A program made the position numbers and the translations under genes. Below the pieces are notes generated by a model. That model was not told the DNA's origin. It saw only the letters and a list, made by a program, of their open reading frames with translations, and did no database searches. Positions 16,133 to 24,745 of a stretch of 32,913 nt of DNA are shown one piece after another; position 1 is the first letter of the stretch, and each line of letters starts with the position of its first letter. Source of the stretch: an uncultured Oscillospiraceae bacterium (GTDB lineage Bacteria; Bacillota; Clostridia; Oscillospirales; Oscillospiraceae). The stretch spans positions 1 through 32,913 of the forward strand of contig CANREY010000016.1 in assembly GCA_947629755.1 (NCBI GenBank), read 5' to 3'.

Positions 16133-17860
16133 ATGAAAAAGTCAAAGCTGATCTGCCTGCTTCTGGCGCTTGTTCTGTGCCTGAGCCTTGTTGCCTGCGG
16201 CGGCAACAACGACAGCACCAACCCGCCCAGCGGCAATGACAGCACCAACCCGCCCAGTGGGAACGACGGGACCAACCCCCCGGAGACCGGCGGCCAGGGC
16301 GAGACCGAGCCGACCGACAAGTACGCTTGGGAGCAGACATGGCCCGACGGACAGGTCATCACATGGCTGGTCCTGGACCAGAGCGCGTCCGCTGACTACT
16401 CCCGCTACATGGACCTGAAGGCGATCAACATGATCGAGGAGATGTTCCACGTGGACATTCAGTTCGAGGAGATCATCGGCAAGAAGGAGAACAAGGAAAA
16501 TTACCTGCTCCGCCTCACCGAGGATCCGCTCCCCGACGTCATCGGCTACAACAACGAGGAGAACTACGTTGGCGGTATCGTCGGCCTGTACAACGACGGC
16601 CTGATCATTGAGCTCAATGACATCATCGAGTCCAAGATGCCCCACCTTCAGGACATCTTCGCCGAGCACCCCCAGGTGGCTAAGGACATGAGCACCAACG
16701 ACGGCAAGTACCTCTACTTCCAGAGGATCAATCCTCTTGAGCAGCCCGGCGACTACTGGTCCTCCACCACCACGGGCCTTGTGATGCGCCAGAATTGGCT
16801 GGACGCCGTAGGCCTTGAGGTCCCCACCAACATGGACGAGTGGTACGAGGTCCTCACCGCGTTCAAGACCATGGACCCCAACGGCAACGGACAGTTCGAC
16901 GAGATCCCCTTCCACACCTCCGGCAGCGGCATCATGCTCTTTGAGGGCGCCTACGGGTTCCTCAGCGGCATCTATATCGACCCCGACACCGGCAAGGTGG
17001 ACTACGGCCAGAGGACCCAGAAGTACAAGGCCTATCTGGAGGAGATGAACAAGTGGTACACCGAGGGCCTTCTGGCCACCGATCTGGCGGCAGGCTCCGC
17101 TGACTACGAGGAGCTGGTGGCTCTGGACCAGGTGGGCTCCTGGAAGGGCAGCTCCAACAACAACACCAAGGGTTATATGGATACCCTGAGAGAGATGAAC
17201 CCCGACGAGGCGGTCACTCCTGTTCCCTGGCCCGCCACCGCTGACGGCACCGTCTATTCCGAGCGCGGCGTCTCCAGCAAGCAGAGGGGCACCGTGGTCA
17301 TCACCACCGACGGCGCCAAGGATCAGGCAAAGCTTGACGCTATCGCCACCGTTATGGACTACATGTTCTCTGAGGAGGGCTCAACGCTCCTGACCTGGGG
17401 CGAGGAGGGCGTTTCCTACACGGTCAACCCCGACGGGACAAAGAGCCTGACTGAGGAGGGCGCCGCACAGGTGGAGATCCCCAGCGGCGAGGTCCCCCAG
17501 ATGTATAAGCTCTACGGCAACGTCTCCGGCTATCTGCCCTCCTTCGGCAACTTCGATGTTGACCTTGCCTCCCGTGACGAGTGGTACAACAACTCCGCCA
17601 AGGTCTGGGCCGACGCCGACTTCAGTCTGGTCTATCCCAGCGCAATCGCGCTGACGGCTGAGCAGACCGAGGAGCTGGCCAAGTGGACCGGCAACAACAC
17701 CGAGCTCGACCAGTACATCGCCGACATGAAGACCAAGTTCATCACCGGCGAGGAGCCCCTGTCCAGCTTCGACACTTATGTCGCCAACCTTGAGAGAATG
17801 GGGATCCAGAACATCGTCGACATCTGGCAGACCGCCCTTGACGCGTACAACGCGAAATAA
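16133..17860 (+). CDS. Lipoprotein extracellular solute-binding protein (LplA/AlgQ-like)
   Basis: Signal peptide and lipobox LSLVACGGN; 575 aa; EF-hand-like DPNGNGQFDE; RBS AGGAGG upstream. Confidence 0.88.
   Translation: MKKSKLICLLLALVLCLSLVACGGNNDSTNPPSGNDSTNPPSGNDGTNPPETGGQGETEPTDKYAWEQTWPDGQVITWLVLDQSASADYSRYMDLKAINMIEEMFHVDIQFEEIIGKKENKENYLLRLTEDPLPDVIGYNNEENYVGGIVGLYNDGLIIELNDIIESKMPHLQDIFAEHPQVAKDMSTNDGKYLYFQRINPLEQPGDYWSSTTTGLVMRQNWLDAVGLEVPTNMDEWYEVLTAFKTMDPNGNGQFDEIPFHTSGSGIMLFEGAYGFLSGIYIDPDTGKVDYGQRTQKYKAYLEEMNKWYTEGLLATDLAAGSADYEELVALDQVGSWKGSSNNNTKGYMDTLREMNPDEAVTPVPWPATADGTVYSERGVSSKQRGTVVITTDGAKDQAKLDAIATVMDYMFSEEGSTLLTWGEEGVSYTVNPDGTKSLTEEGAAQVEIPSGEVPQMYKLYGNVSGYLPSFGNFDVDLASRDEWYNNSAKVWADADFSLVYPSAIALTAEQTEELAKWTGNNTELDQYIADMKTKFITGEEPLSSFDTYVANLERMGIQNIVDIWQTALDAYNAK
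16211..16282 (+). repeat. Tandem 27-bp repeat encoding the NDSTNPPSG linker (about 2.5 copies)
   Basis: gacagcaccaacccgcccagcggcaat / gacagcaccaacccgcccagtgggaac / gacgggaccaacccc. Confidence 0.8.
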
Positions 17861-17893
17861 GATCATCTGATAAAATCATCTGAATATTTGCAT

Positions 17894-17945
17894 GGAGGGG
17901 GGGTATCGGGGCCTATTATGTCCCCGGTACCCTCCCCCCCGTTTT
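17894..17945 (+). terminator. Strong hairpin/terminator after the SBP gene
   Basis: GGGGGGGTATCGGGG (17897-17911) pairs with CCCCGGTACCCTCCC (17922-17936), including two G-U pairs, 10-nt loop. It is followed by CCCCGTTTTA. Confidence 0.7.
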
Positions 17946-17987
17946 ACGCGTAACGCGGTCAAAACACGGCAGAAATAAATTAAGTAC

Positions 17988-18016
17988 TTGGCTTGGCCGC
18001 GGGACCGTGATATACT
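17988..18016 (+). promoter_or_regulatory. SigA-type promoter for the CAZyme operon
   Basis: TTGGCT (17988-17993), 17-nt spacer, TATACT (18011-18016), about 35 nt upstream of ATG 18051. Confidence 0.55.
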
Positions 18017-18050
18017 GGACGGGAAAGCACAAAGGAGAGGAGCCGCGAAT

Positions 18051-19181
18051 ATGGAGCTGGAGAAAATGGAACGGTATATCGGGCAGGTCTATTCCGACGA
18101 GAACAGACTCAAGGGCGACAAATGGAGCTACGACGACGCGTGCCTGCTGCTCGGCGCGATCCAGATGTACCGGGCGACCCGGAGAGAGGAATTCCGGGAG
18201 GTGGTCCTTCGGTACGCGGACCACTACGTGTCCGGCGCCGGGGATATTAGCACCTATAGGCCGGAGGACTTCAAGCTGGACGACATATTGGGCGGCAGGA
18301 TACTCCTTTTCGCGCTGGAGGAGACCGGCGAGCCCCGGTATCAGCACGCGGTGGAGGGCCTTCTTGACCAGCTTGAGCATCAGCCCAGGACAGGGGCGGG
18401 CAGCTACTGGCACAAGAAGATATACCCAAATCAGGTGTGGCTGGACGGACTTTTTATGGCTCAGCCCTTCAGAATGGCGTATGACACGAGATACGGCAAA
18501 AGGGACAAGTATATAGATATTCTGAATCAGTTCTATAACGCGCGCGACACATTGCGGGACCCGAAGACGGGGCTTTATCACCACGGGTATGACGAGTCCC
18601 GCGCCGTATTCTGGGCCGACCCGGTAACAGGCCGCTCTAAGAGCTTCTGGCTCCGGGGGATCGGCTGGTATCTGATGGCTCTGGTGGATACGGTGGAGGA
18701 GATGGACCGCAAGGTATACGACTGCATGAGACCGCTTCAGGATATTTACAAGGAGGCTATCCGCGGGCTCCTCACATACGCGGACAATAAGACGGGCCTA
18801 TTCTACCAGGTGGTGGACCGGCCGGACCTGGCGGGAAATTACATGGAGACCTCAGGCTCGGCAATGGTGGCGGCGTCCATTTTCAAGGCGTGCAGGCTCA
18901 GGCTTATCCTGATGGAGAAGTACCGGCCCGCCGCGGAGAAAATACTGGATACGCTGATCGGCGAGAGGCTCACGGAGAGGGACGGAAGGCTGGTGCTGAC
19001 GGGAACGTGTCAGGGGGCCGGGCTGGGCCCGCGGGAGGGCCGCCGGGACGGGAGCCCGGAATACTACCTCTCGGAGCCGGTACGCGACGATGACAACAAG
19101 GGGATAGGCGCGGCGGTCATGGCATATGCCCAGTATCTGTTGCTGAAAAAATGGGAGACCGGGGTGAGGTGGAAGGTATGA
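18051..19181 (+). CDS. GH105 unsaturated rhamnogalacturonyl/glucuronyl hydrolase-like
   Basis: YteR/YesR-like sequence (SYWHKKIYPNQVWLDGLFMAQPF, WLRGIGWYLMALVDT). ATG 18051 with AAAGGAGAGG RBS; the track start at TTG 17988 lies in the promoter. Confidence 0.88.
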   Translation: MELEKMERYIGQVYSDENRLKGDKWSYDDACLLLGAIQMYRATRREEFREVVLRYADHYVSGAGDISTYRPEDFKLDDILGGRILLFALEETGEPRYQHAVEGLLDQLEHQPRTGAGSYWHKKIYPNQVWLDGLFMAQPFRMAYDTRYGKRDKYIDILNQFYNARDTLRDPKTGLYHHGYDESRAVFWADPVTGRSKSFWLRGIGWYLMALVDTVEEMDRKVYDCMRPLQDIYKEAIRGLLTYADNKTGLFYQVVDRPDLAGNYMETSGSAMVAASIFKACRLRLILMEKYRPAAEKILDTLIGERLTERDGRLVLTGTCQGAGLGPREGRRDGSPEYYLSEPVRDDDNKGIGAAVMAYAQYLLLKKWETGVRWKV

Positions 19182-20752
19182 AGCAAAATACTTTACCGGA
19201 GCTCCGGGTGTTGCATGTCACCGCGAGACTGGCGGTGCTCCAACTACCGGAGGCGGAGGCCGACTACGGCACGGAGGAATACGACATCTACGTGGACGGG
19301 GAGAAGCGCCTGACCACCGCAAAGACCGTGAAGTCCCTTTTCGGACTGAAGCCGGACACCGAGTACACGGTCCGGGCGGGGCGCGGGAGCGAGCTTACGC
19401 GGGAGGTGACGTTCAGGACCGAAAAGGAATTCGTCACCCTGAACGTGCGGGATTTCGGCGCCTTTGGCAACGGGATCACCGACGACACCCAGAGCGTCCA
19501 GGCGGCCATCATGACGTGCCCGCCCGGCGGGAGGGTATTTATCCCGGAGGGCGTATTCCCGGTGACCAACATCTTTTTGAAAAGCGGCCTCATATTGGAG
19601 CTGGGCGAGGGCGCGGTACTGAAGGGGATACCCGACAGGAACCGTATCCCCGTGCTTCCCGGACGCGTCGAAAGCTGGGACGAGGAGGACGAGTTCCTGC
19701 CCGCCGTGTGGGAGGGCGCGCCCATGGACTCCTACGCGGGACTGCTCACCGGAATGTACGCGGAGAACGTGACCATCTGCGGACAGGGGACCATCGACGG
19801 GTCCGCCAACTTTGAAAACTGGTGGAACGAGAAGCGGAACGCCGGCGAGCCGGCGCGGCCAAGGCTCATCTTTTTGAACCACTGCAGGGACGTGGTCATT
19901 CAGGGCGTCACGCTTAAGGACGCGCCGGCATGGAACATACACCTCTTCTTTTGCGAGCGCGTGAAGTGCCTTGACATGTGGATCACGGCGCCGTACCACT
20001 CCCACAACACCGACGGGCTGGTGCCGGAGTCCAGCGCTCAGGTGGAGGCGGCGGGCGTCCGCTTTTCCTCAGGCAACGACTGCGTATCCATAAAATCAGG
20101 CACGTTCTACATGGGGAAGGCATACCACACGCCCACGCGGGATATTTTCATACACCACTGTCTGATGGAGCGCGGACACGGCGGCGTCACCATCGGAAGC
20201 GAGATGGCCGGGAGCGTGGACAACGTACACATCACCGACTGCCGCTTCATCGCCACGGACAGGGGCCTTCGGGTCAAGACGAGGCGCGGCCGGGGCAGCG
20301 AGGCGTATATAGGCGGGATATGCTTCGATAACGTGAAAATGGACGGCGTCAAATCCGCATTCATCATCAACTGCTACTACTACTGCGGCGTGGACGGCCG
20401 GACGGAGTACGTGTACGCCAAAAAGCCCCTTCCCGTGGACGACCGCACCCCAAGGATCGGCACCGTGACCATCAGGAATGTGCGGTGCAAGGACTGCCAC
20501 ATGGTGGGCATATTCTTCTACGGACTGCCGGAGTCGAAGATAGAGAGCGTTCTCATGGAGAACGTCCGTATAGGGTTCGCCCGCAACGCCATCGGCGGAA
20601 GACCGGCGATGATGTCCGGCTGTGCCGTCACAAAGAAACAGGGCATCTTCATACGTAACGCGAAGAAGGTCATCTTCCGGGACGTGGAGCTCTCCGGGTA
20701 CATCGGGGAGCCTATCGACATAGAGGCCGTGGACCAGTGGGAGTGGACGTGA
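19178..20752 (+). CDS. GH28 polygalacturonase-like with N-terminal FnIII-like domain
   Basis: NTDG, SGNDCVSIKSG, RGHGGVTIGSEM and RVKTRRGRG motifs. N-terminal YDIYVDGEKRLTTAKTVKSLFGLKPDTEYTVRAG is FnIII-like. ATGA overlap with GH105. Confidence 0.88.
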   Translation: MKQNTLPELRVLHVTARLAVLQLPEAEADYGTEEYDIYVDGEKRLTTAKTVKSLFGLKPDTEYTVRAGRGSELTREVTFRTEKEFVTLNVRDFGAFGNGITDDTQSVQAAIMTCPPGGRVFIPEGVFPVTNIFLKSGLILELGEGAVLKGIPDRNRIPVLPGRVESWDEEDEFLPAVWEGAPMDSYAGLLTGMYAENVTICGQGTIDGSANFENWWNEKRNAGEPARPRLIFLNHCRDVVIQGVTLKDAPAWNIHLFFCERVKCLDMWITAPYHSHNTDGLVPESSAQVEAAGVRFSSGNDCVSIKSGTFYMGKAYHTPTRDIFIHHCLMERGHGGVTIGSEMAGSVDNVHITDCRFIATDRGLRVKTRRGRGSEAYIGGICFDNVKMDGVKSAFIINCYYYCGVDGRTEYVYAKKPLPVDDRTPRIGTVTIRNVRCKDCHMVGIFFYGLPESKIESVLMENVRIGFARNAIGGRPAMMSGCAVTKKQGIFIRNAKKVIFRDVELSGYIGEPIDIEAVDQWEWT

Positions 20753-20771
20753 TATAAGCATGGAGGATAAT

Positions 20772-21749
20772 ATGGATTTGGAAAGGCAACAGGACGTACT
20801 GCGGCTGACAGTGGGACGGGACTGCGAGTATACGACCGTATCGGACGCGGTCCGCTTCGCTCTGACGTGCCCGGAACGGCCGGTGGTGATACACGTGCGC
20901 CCCGGCGTCTATTACGAAAAGCCGGAGGTCCGGCGGGGCGATATGACTATCGAGGGCGAGGGCGCGGAGAGCACGGTCATCACCTACGACGACTACGCCA
21001 ACGCGATAATGCCCGACGGGGAGAAGCGCGGCACCTTTCGGAGCTATACACTTCTCGTCACGGGCTCACATGTGCGCCTGCGGGATCTGACGGTGGAAAA
21101 TTCCGCCGGACCGAGAGAGGGCAGCGGACAGTGCGTCGCCCTCTACGCGGAGGGGGACGACATTGTGGTGGAGCGGTGCCGGCTCATAGGGGCCCAGGAC
21201 ACGCTGTTCACCGGGCCGCTGCCACCGCGCGAGATCGAGAAGAACGGCTTTCGCGGGCCCACACAGTACGCCCCAAGGGTCAACGGGAGACAGTATTATT
21301 TTGACACCTACATATGCGGGACGGTGGACTTCATCTTTGGAAGCGCCACGGCGTATTTCAAAAACTGCACCGTCCATTCCATCTTGCGGCCCGGATACGT
21401 CACCGCGGCGTCCACCCCACAGGGGCAGAAGTACGGATACGTGTTCGAGAGCTGCCGGTTCACCGGGGACGTGCCGCCGGGGACAGTGTACCTTGGCAGG
21501 CCATGGAGGGAATACGCCAAAACGGTGATCCTACGCTCTTGGCTGGGGGAGCACATTCGCCCGGAGAAGTGGCACGACTGGAACAAGGAGGCGGCCCATA
21601 CATGCGCCTTCTACGCCGAATATGAAAATTACGGCCCCGGCGCCGCCGGCGCGGGAGTCCCCTGGGCCCACACTCTGACGGAGAAAGAGGCGGAGGAATA
21701 CACGCTGGAAAAGATAGGATACCCTGAGACATGGGACGGTCGATTTTAA
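20772..21749 (+). CDS. CE8 pectinesterase (pectin methylesterase)
   Basis: Motifs LIGAQDTLFTG, YICGTVDFIFGSA and YLGRPWREYAKT. ATG 20772 is preceded by GGAGG; the track start is 20760. Confidence 0.9.
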   Translation: MDLERQQDVLRLTVGRDCEYTTVSDAVRFALTCPERPVVIHVRPGVYYEKPEVRRGDMTIEGEGAESTVITYDDYANAIMPDGEKRGTFRSYTLLVTGSHVRLRDLTVENSAGPREGSGQCVALYAEGDDIVVERCRLIGAQDTLFTGPLPPREIEKNGFRGPTQYAPRVNGRQYYFDTYICGTVDFIFGSATAYFKNCTVHSILRPGYVTAASTPQGQKYGYVFESCRFTGDVPPGTVYLGRPWREYAKTVILRSWLGEHIRPEKWHDWNKEAAHTCAFYAEYENYGPGAAGAGVPWAHTLTEKEAEEYTLEKIGYPETWDGRF

Positions 21750-21763
21750 CGGAGGGACGACAG

Positions 21764-23062
21764 GTGGAAGGAATTTTAAATATCCGTGAATTTGCCGGGC
21801 TTTCCCGCGAGGGCGCGGACTGGACGGAGGCTTTTCGGGCGGCGGTGGACAGAGCATGGGCAGAGGGCGGAGGCGTGATCTTCGTCCCGGCGGGAAAATA
21901 TCCCAGCGGCTCCATAAGGCTCCGTAGCAGGATCACGCTATATCTGGGCTCCGGCGCGCAGATCGTGTTCAAGGACGACCCGGAGGAGTACGGGACGCTC
22001 CCGGAGGCGGCGGGGACGGAGGGCCACGCAGGCTGTACGCACTGTGTGTACGCCTGGCGGGAGGAGTATGTCTCGGTGAAGGGCGACGGGGTGCTCAACG
22101 GGAACGGCGCTGCCTGGTGGAGGGCGGTTCGGGAGAAGCGAGAGCTCAAGAAGGGGCGGCCGAACCTCATATGCTTCCGGGAGTGCGCCCATGTGCGGGT
22201 GGAGGGCGTGACGCTCATAAATTCCCCGTCCTGGACGGTCCACCCCCTGCTGTGCACCGACGTCACCGTGGAGGGCGTGACCATACGCAACCCGGCGGAT
22301 TCCCCCAACACCGACGGCATCAACCCGGAGGGGTGCTCAAACGTGCGTATACTGGGCTGTCAGGTGGACGTGGGGGACGACTGCGTCACCCTGAAATCCG
22401 GCACCGAGAACAGCGCGGAGAGGCGGCCCTGCGAGAACATAACCGTGGCAAACTGCACACTGCTCCACGGACACGGGGGACTGGTCATCGGGAGTGAGAT
22501 GAGCGGGGACGTGCGCAATGTCACCGTCTCCAATTGCGTGTTCCAGGATACGGACAGAGGTATCCGGGTAAAGACCAGACGCCGCCGCGGCGGCGTGGTG
22601 GAGAACATACATCTTGGCAACATCGTCATGGACCGGGTGATGTGCCCCTTTGTGTTCAATATGTATTATAGCTGCGGCGAGGACGGAAAGCGGCAGTACG
22701 TGGGGGACAAGGCGGCCCACCCGGTGGACGACGGCACGCCGTGCCTTCGGAATTTCCGCATCAGCGACGTGACGGTCACGGGCGCCGGCGCGGCGGCGGG
22801 GTTCATCTATGGCCTGCCGGAGCGGCCCGTCACCGGCGTGACGCTCTCTCACGTGAGCGTGACAATGGACCCGGCAGGTGAGCCGGGGAAGCCCGCCATG
22901 ATGGAGGGGCTTGAGAAAATGAAGTGCGCCGGATTTTTTATACGGAACGCAAGGGACATCGTCTTTGACCATGTACGCTTTGAGAACGTGGAGGGAAAGA
23001 CCGTCGACACGGACGAAACGGTGCAGATGAGCGGCACGGTCCTCCGGGGCGACGGCGAGTGA
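21764..23062 (+). CDS. GH28 polygalacturonase-like
   Basis: NTDGINPEGC, VGDDCVTLKSG, GHGGLVIGSEMSG and RVKTRRRRG. GTG 21764 with GGAGGG upstream; the track start 21731 overlaps CE8. Confidence 0.88.
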   Translation: MEGILNIREFAGLSREGADWTEAFRAAVDRAWAEGGGVIFVPAGKYPSGSIRLRSRITLYLGSGAQIVFKDDPEEYGTLPEAAGTEGHAGCTHCVYAWREEYVSVKGDGVLNGNGAAWWRAVREKRELKKGRPNLICFRECAHVRVEGVTLINSPSWTVHPLLCTDVTVEGVTIRNPADSPNTDGINPEGCSNVRILGCQVDVGDDCVTLKSGTENSAERRPCENITVANCTLLHGHGGLVIGSEMSGDVRNVTVSNCVFQDTDRGIRVKTRRRRGGVVENIHLGNIVMDRVMCPFVFNMYYSCGEDGKRQYVGDKAAHPVDDGTPCLRNFRISDVTVTGAGAAAGFIYGLPERPVTGVTLSHVSVTMDPAGEPGKPAMMEGLEKMKCAGFFIRNARDIVFDHVRFENVEGKTVDTDETVQMSGTVLRGDGE

Positions 23063-24642
23063 CACAGGAAAGGCGGTTTGGAGAGATGGAGAGAAAAGAC
23101 ATCAAAAAAATGTGGATCGCGGACCAGGGCGACGGCACTTACCGCAACCCCATTTTGTATACGGACTATTCAGACCCCGATGTTATAAGGGTGGGCACGG
23201 ACTACTTCATGGTGGCCTCCAGCTTCAGCAACGCCCCGTCGGTCCCGCTATTACACTCCAAGGACCTGGTGAACTGGAAGGTCATAAACTACGTGATGCG
23301 GCGCTTGCCCTTTAAAAGCTACGACCGGCCCCGCCACGGCTGCGGGGCGTGGGCCCCGGCTATACGGTTCCACGACGGGCTCTACTACGTGTTCGTGCCC
23401 TTCCCGGACGAGGGTATCATGATGGTCACGGCGCGGGACCCCTGGGGGGAGTGGGACGAGCCCGTGATGATCAAACGGGCCTCCGGGTGGATAGACCCCT
23501 GTCCCTTCTGGGACGACGACGGTACCATGTATATGGTGAACGGCTTTGCCAAGAGCCGCATCGGCTTTAAAAGCGCCCTGTACCTTTGCCCGATACGTGA
23601 CGACGGGAAGGGGCTTGAGGCGATAGTGGACGAGGGCATGTTCGTCTACGACGGGCACAGGACCCAGCCCACCATCGAGGGGCCAAAGCTCTACAAGCGC
23701 AACGGCTGGTACTACATATTCGCCCCGGCGGGGGGCGTCAAAACAGGGTGGCAGACGGTCCTGAGGTCAAGAGACATCTACGGGCCCTACGAGGAGAGGA
23801 TCGTTTTGCGTCAGGGCGGTACGCCGGTGAACGCCCCGCATCAGGGCGGCTGGGTGGACACCCCGGAGGGGGAGGACTGGTTCATTCATTTTCAGGACGT
23901 GGGCAGCGCCGGGCGCATAATCCACCTCCAGCCCATGCGCTGGGAGGACGACTGGCCGGTTATCGGCGTAAATCAGGACGAAAACGGCTGCGGCGAGCCG
24001 GTGCTCAGATACAGAAAGCCACGGGTGGAGGGGGCGTGCCCCATAGACGCGCCGGAGGACAGCGACCTCTTTGACGGGACCGCGTTGGGGCTCCAGTGGC
24101 AGTGGAACGCCAACTATGACGAGAGCTGGTATTCTTTGCGGGACGGCTCCCTCACGCTCCGGGCGGTGCCTCAGGAGGAGGGGACGCGGCTTTGCGATAT
24201 GCCCAATCTCCTCTTGCAGAAGTGGCCGACGCCGGAGTTTACCGTTGAGACATGCCTTCACACGGAGGGACTTCGGGAGGGGGACGGCTGCGGTATGATC
24301 TCCCTTGGGGGATTGTGCGACGGACTCATCGCCTTTAGGCGCGGGGACGGGCTGGAGCTCCGGCAGAGGACCGGCCTTACGAAAAAGGGGCCGGAGACCG
24401 ACGACGACTTGGGCGTCAGGATACGCGGCGATGTACTCTATCTGAAAATGACCGTGGAGGCGGACGCCGTCCGCTGGACATGGAGCCCGGACGGGGAGAA
24501 ATGGTCCCCCGCAGGCAAACCCACAGCGGCCACCGCCGGCGTCTGGGTGGGCGTCAAGGTGGGACTTGCCGCCTTCCACGAGGGCGACGGCGGCTCAGGC
24601 GAAGCGCGGGCGGACTACTTTGTGTTCCGGCCGCTGGACTGA
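23059..24642 (+). CDS. GH43 beta-xylosidase/arabinofuranosidase-like
   Basis: YRNPILYTDYSDPDVIRVG, WIDPCPFWDDDG and IEGPKLYKRNGWYYI, with a C-terminal beta-sandwich. The start could also be ATG 23086. Confidence 0.88.
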   Translation: MTQERRFGEMERKDIKKMWIADQGDGTYRNPILYTDYSDPDVIRVGTDYFMVASSFSNAPSVPLLHSKDLVNWKVINYVMRRLPFKSYDRPRHGCGAWAPAIRFHDGLYYVFVPFPDEGIMMVTARDPWGEWDEPVMIKRASGWIDPCPFWDDDGTMYMVNGFAKSRIGFKSALYLCPIRDDGKGLEAIVDEGMFVYDGHRTQPTIEGPKLYKRNGWYYIFAPAGGVKTGWQTVLRSRDIYGPYEERIVLRQGGTPVNAPHQGGWVDTPEGEDWFIHFQDVGSAGRIIHLQPMRWEDDWPVIGVNQDENGCGEPVLRYRKPRVEGACPIDAPEDSDLFDGTALGLQWQWNANYDESWYSLRDGSLTLRAVPQEEGTRLCDMPNLLLQKWPTPEFTVETCLHTEGLREGDGCGMISLGGLCDGLIAFRRGDGLELRQRTGLTKKGPETDDDLGVRIRGDVLYLKMTVEADAVRWTWSPDGEKWSPAGKPTAATAGVWVGVKVGLAAFHEGDGGSGEARADYFVFRPLD

Positions 24643-24745
24643 AACGCCGTTTTGCCGGGATCAAGATGAAAAAAGCAGGGAATGCGGAGAAGCCGGGACT
24701 TTATGTCCTGCCAATATGGGGGAAATTTTACGGAAATCGGGCGAA

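Noticed and set aside
16211-16282. CRISPR-like or mobile repeat
   Set aside because: The repeat is contiguous, in frame and encodes a Pro/Ser/Asn linker after a lipobox; there are no spacers.
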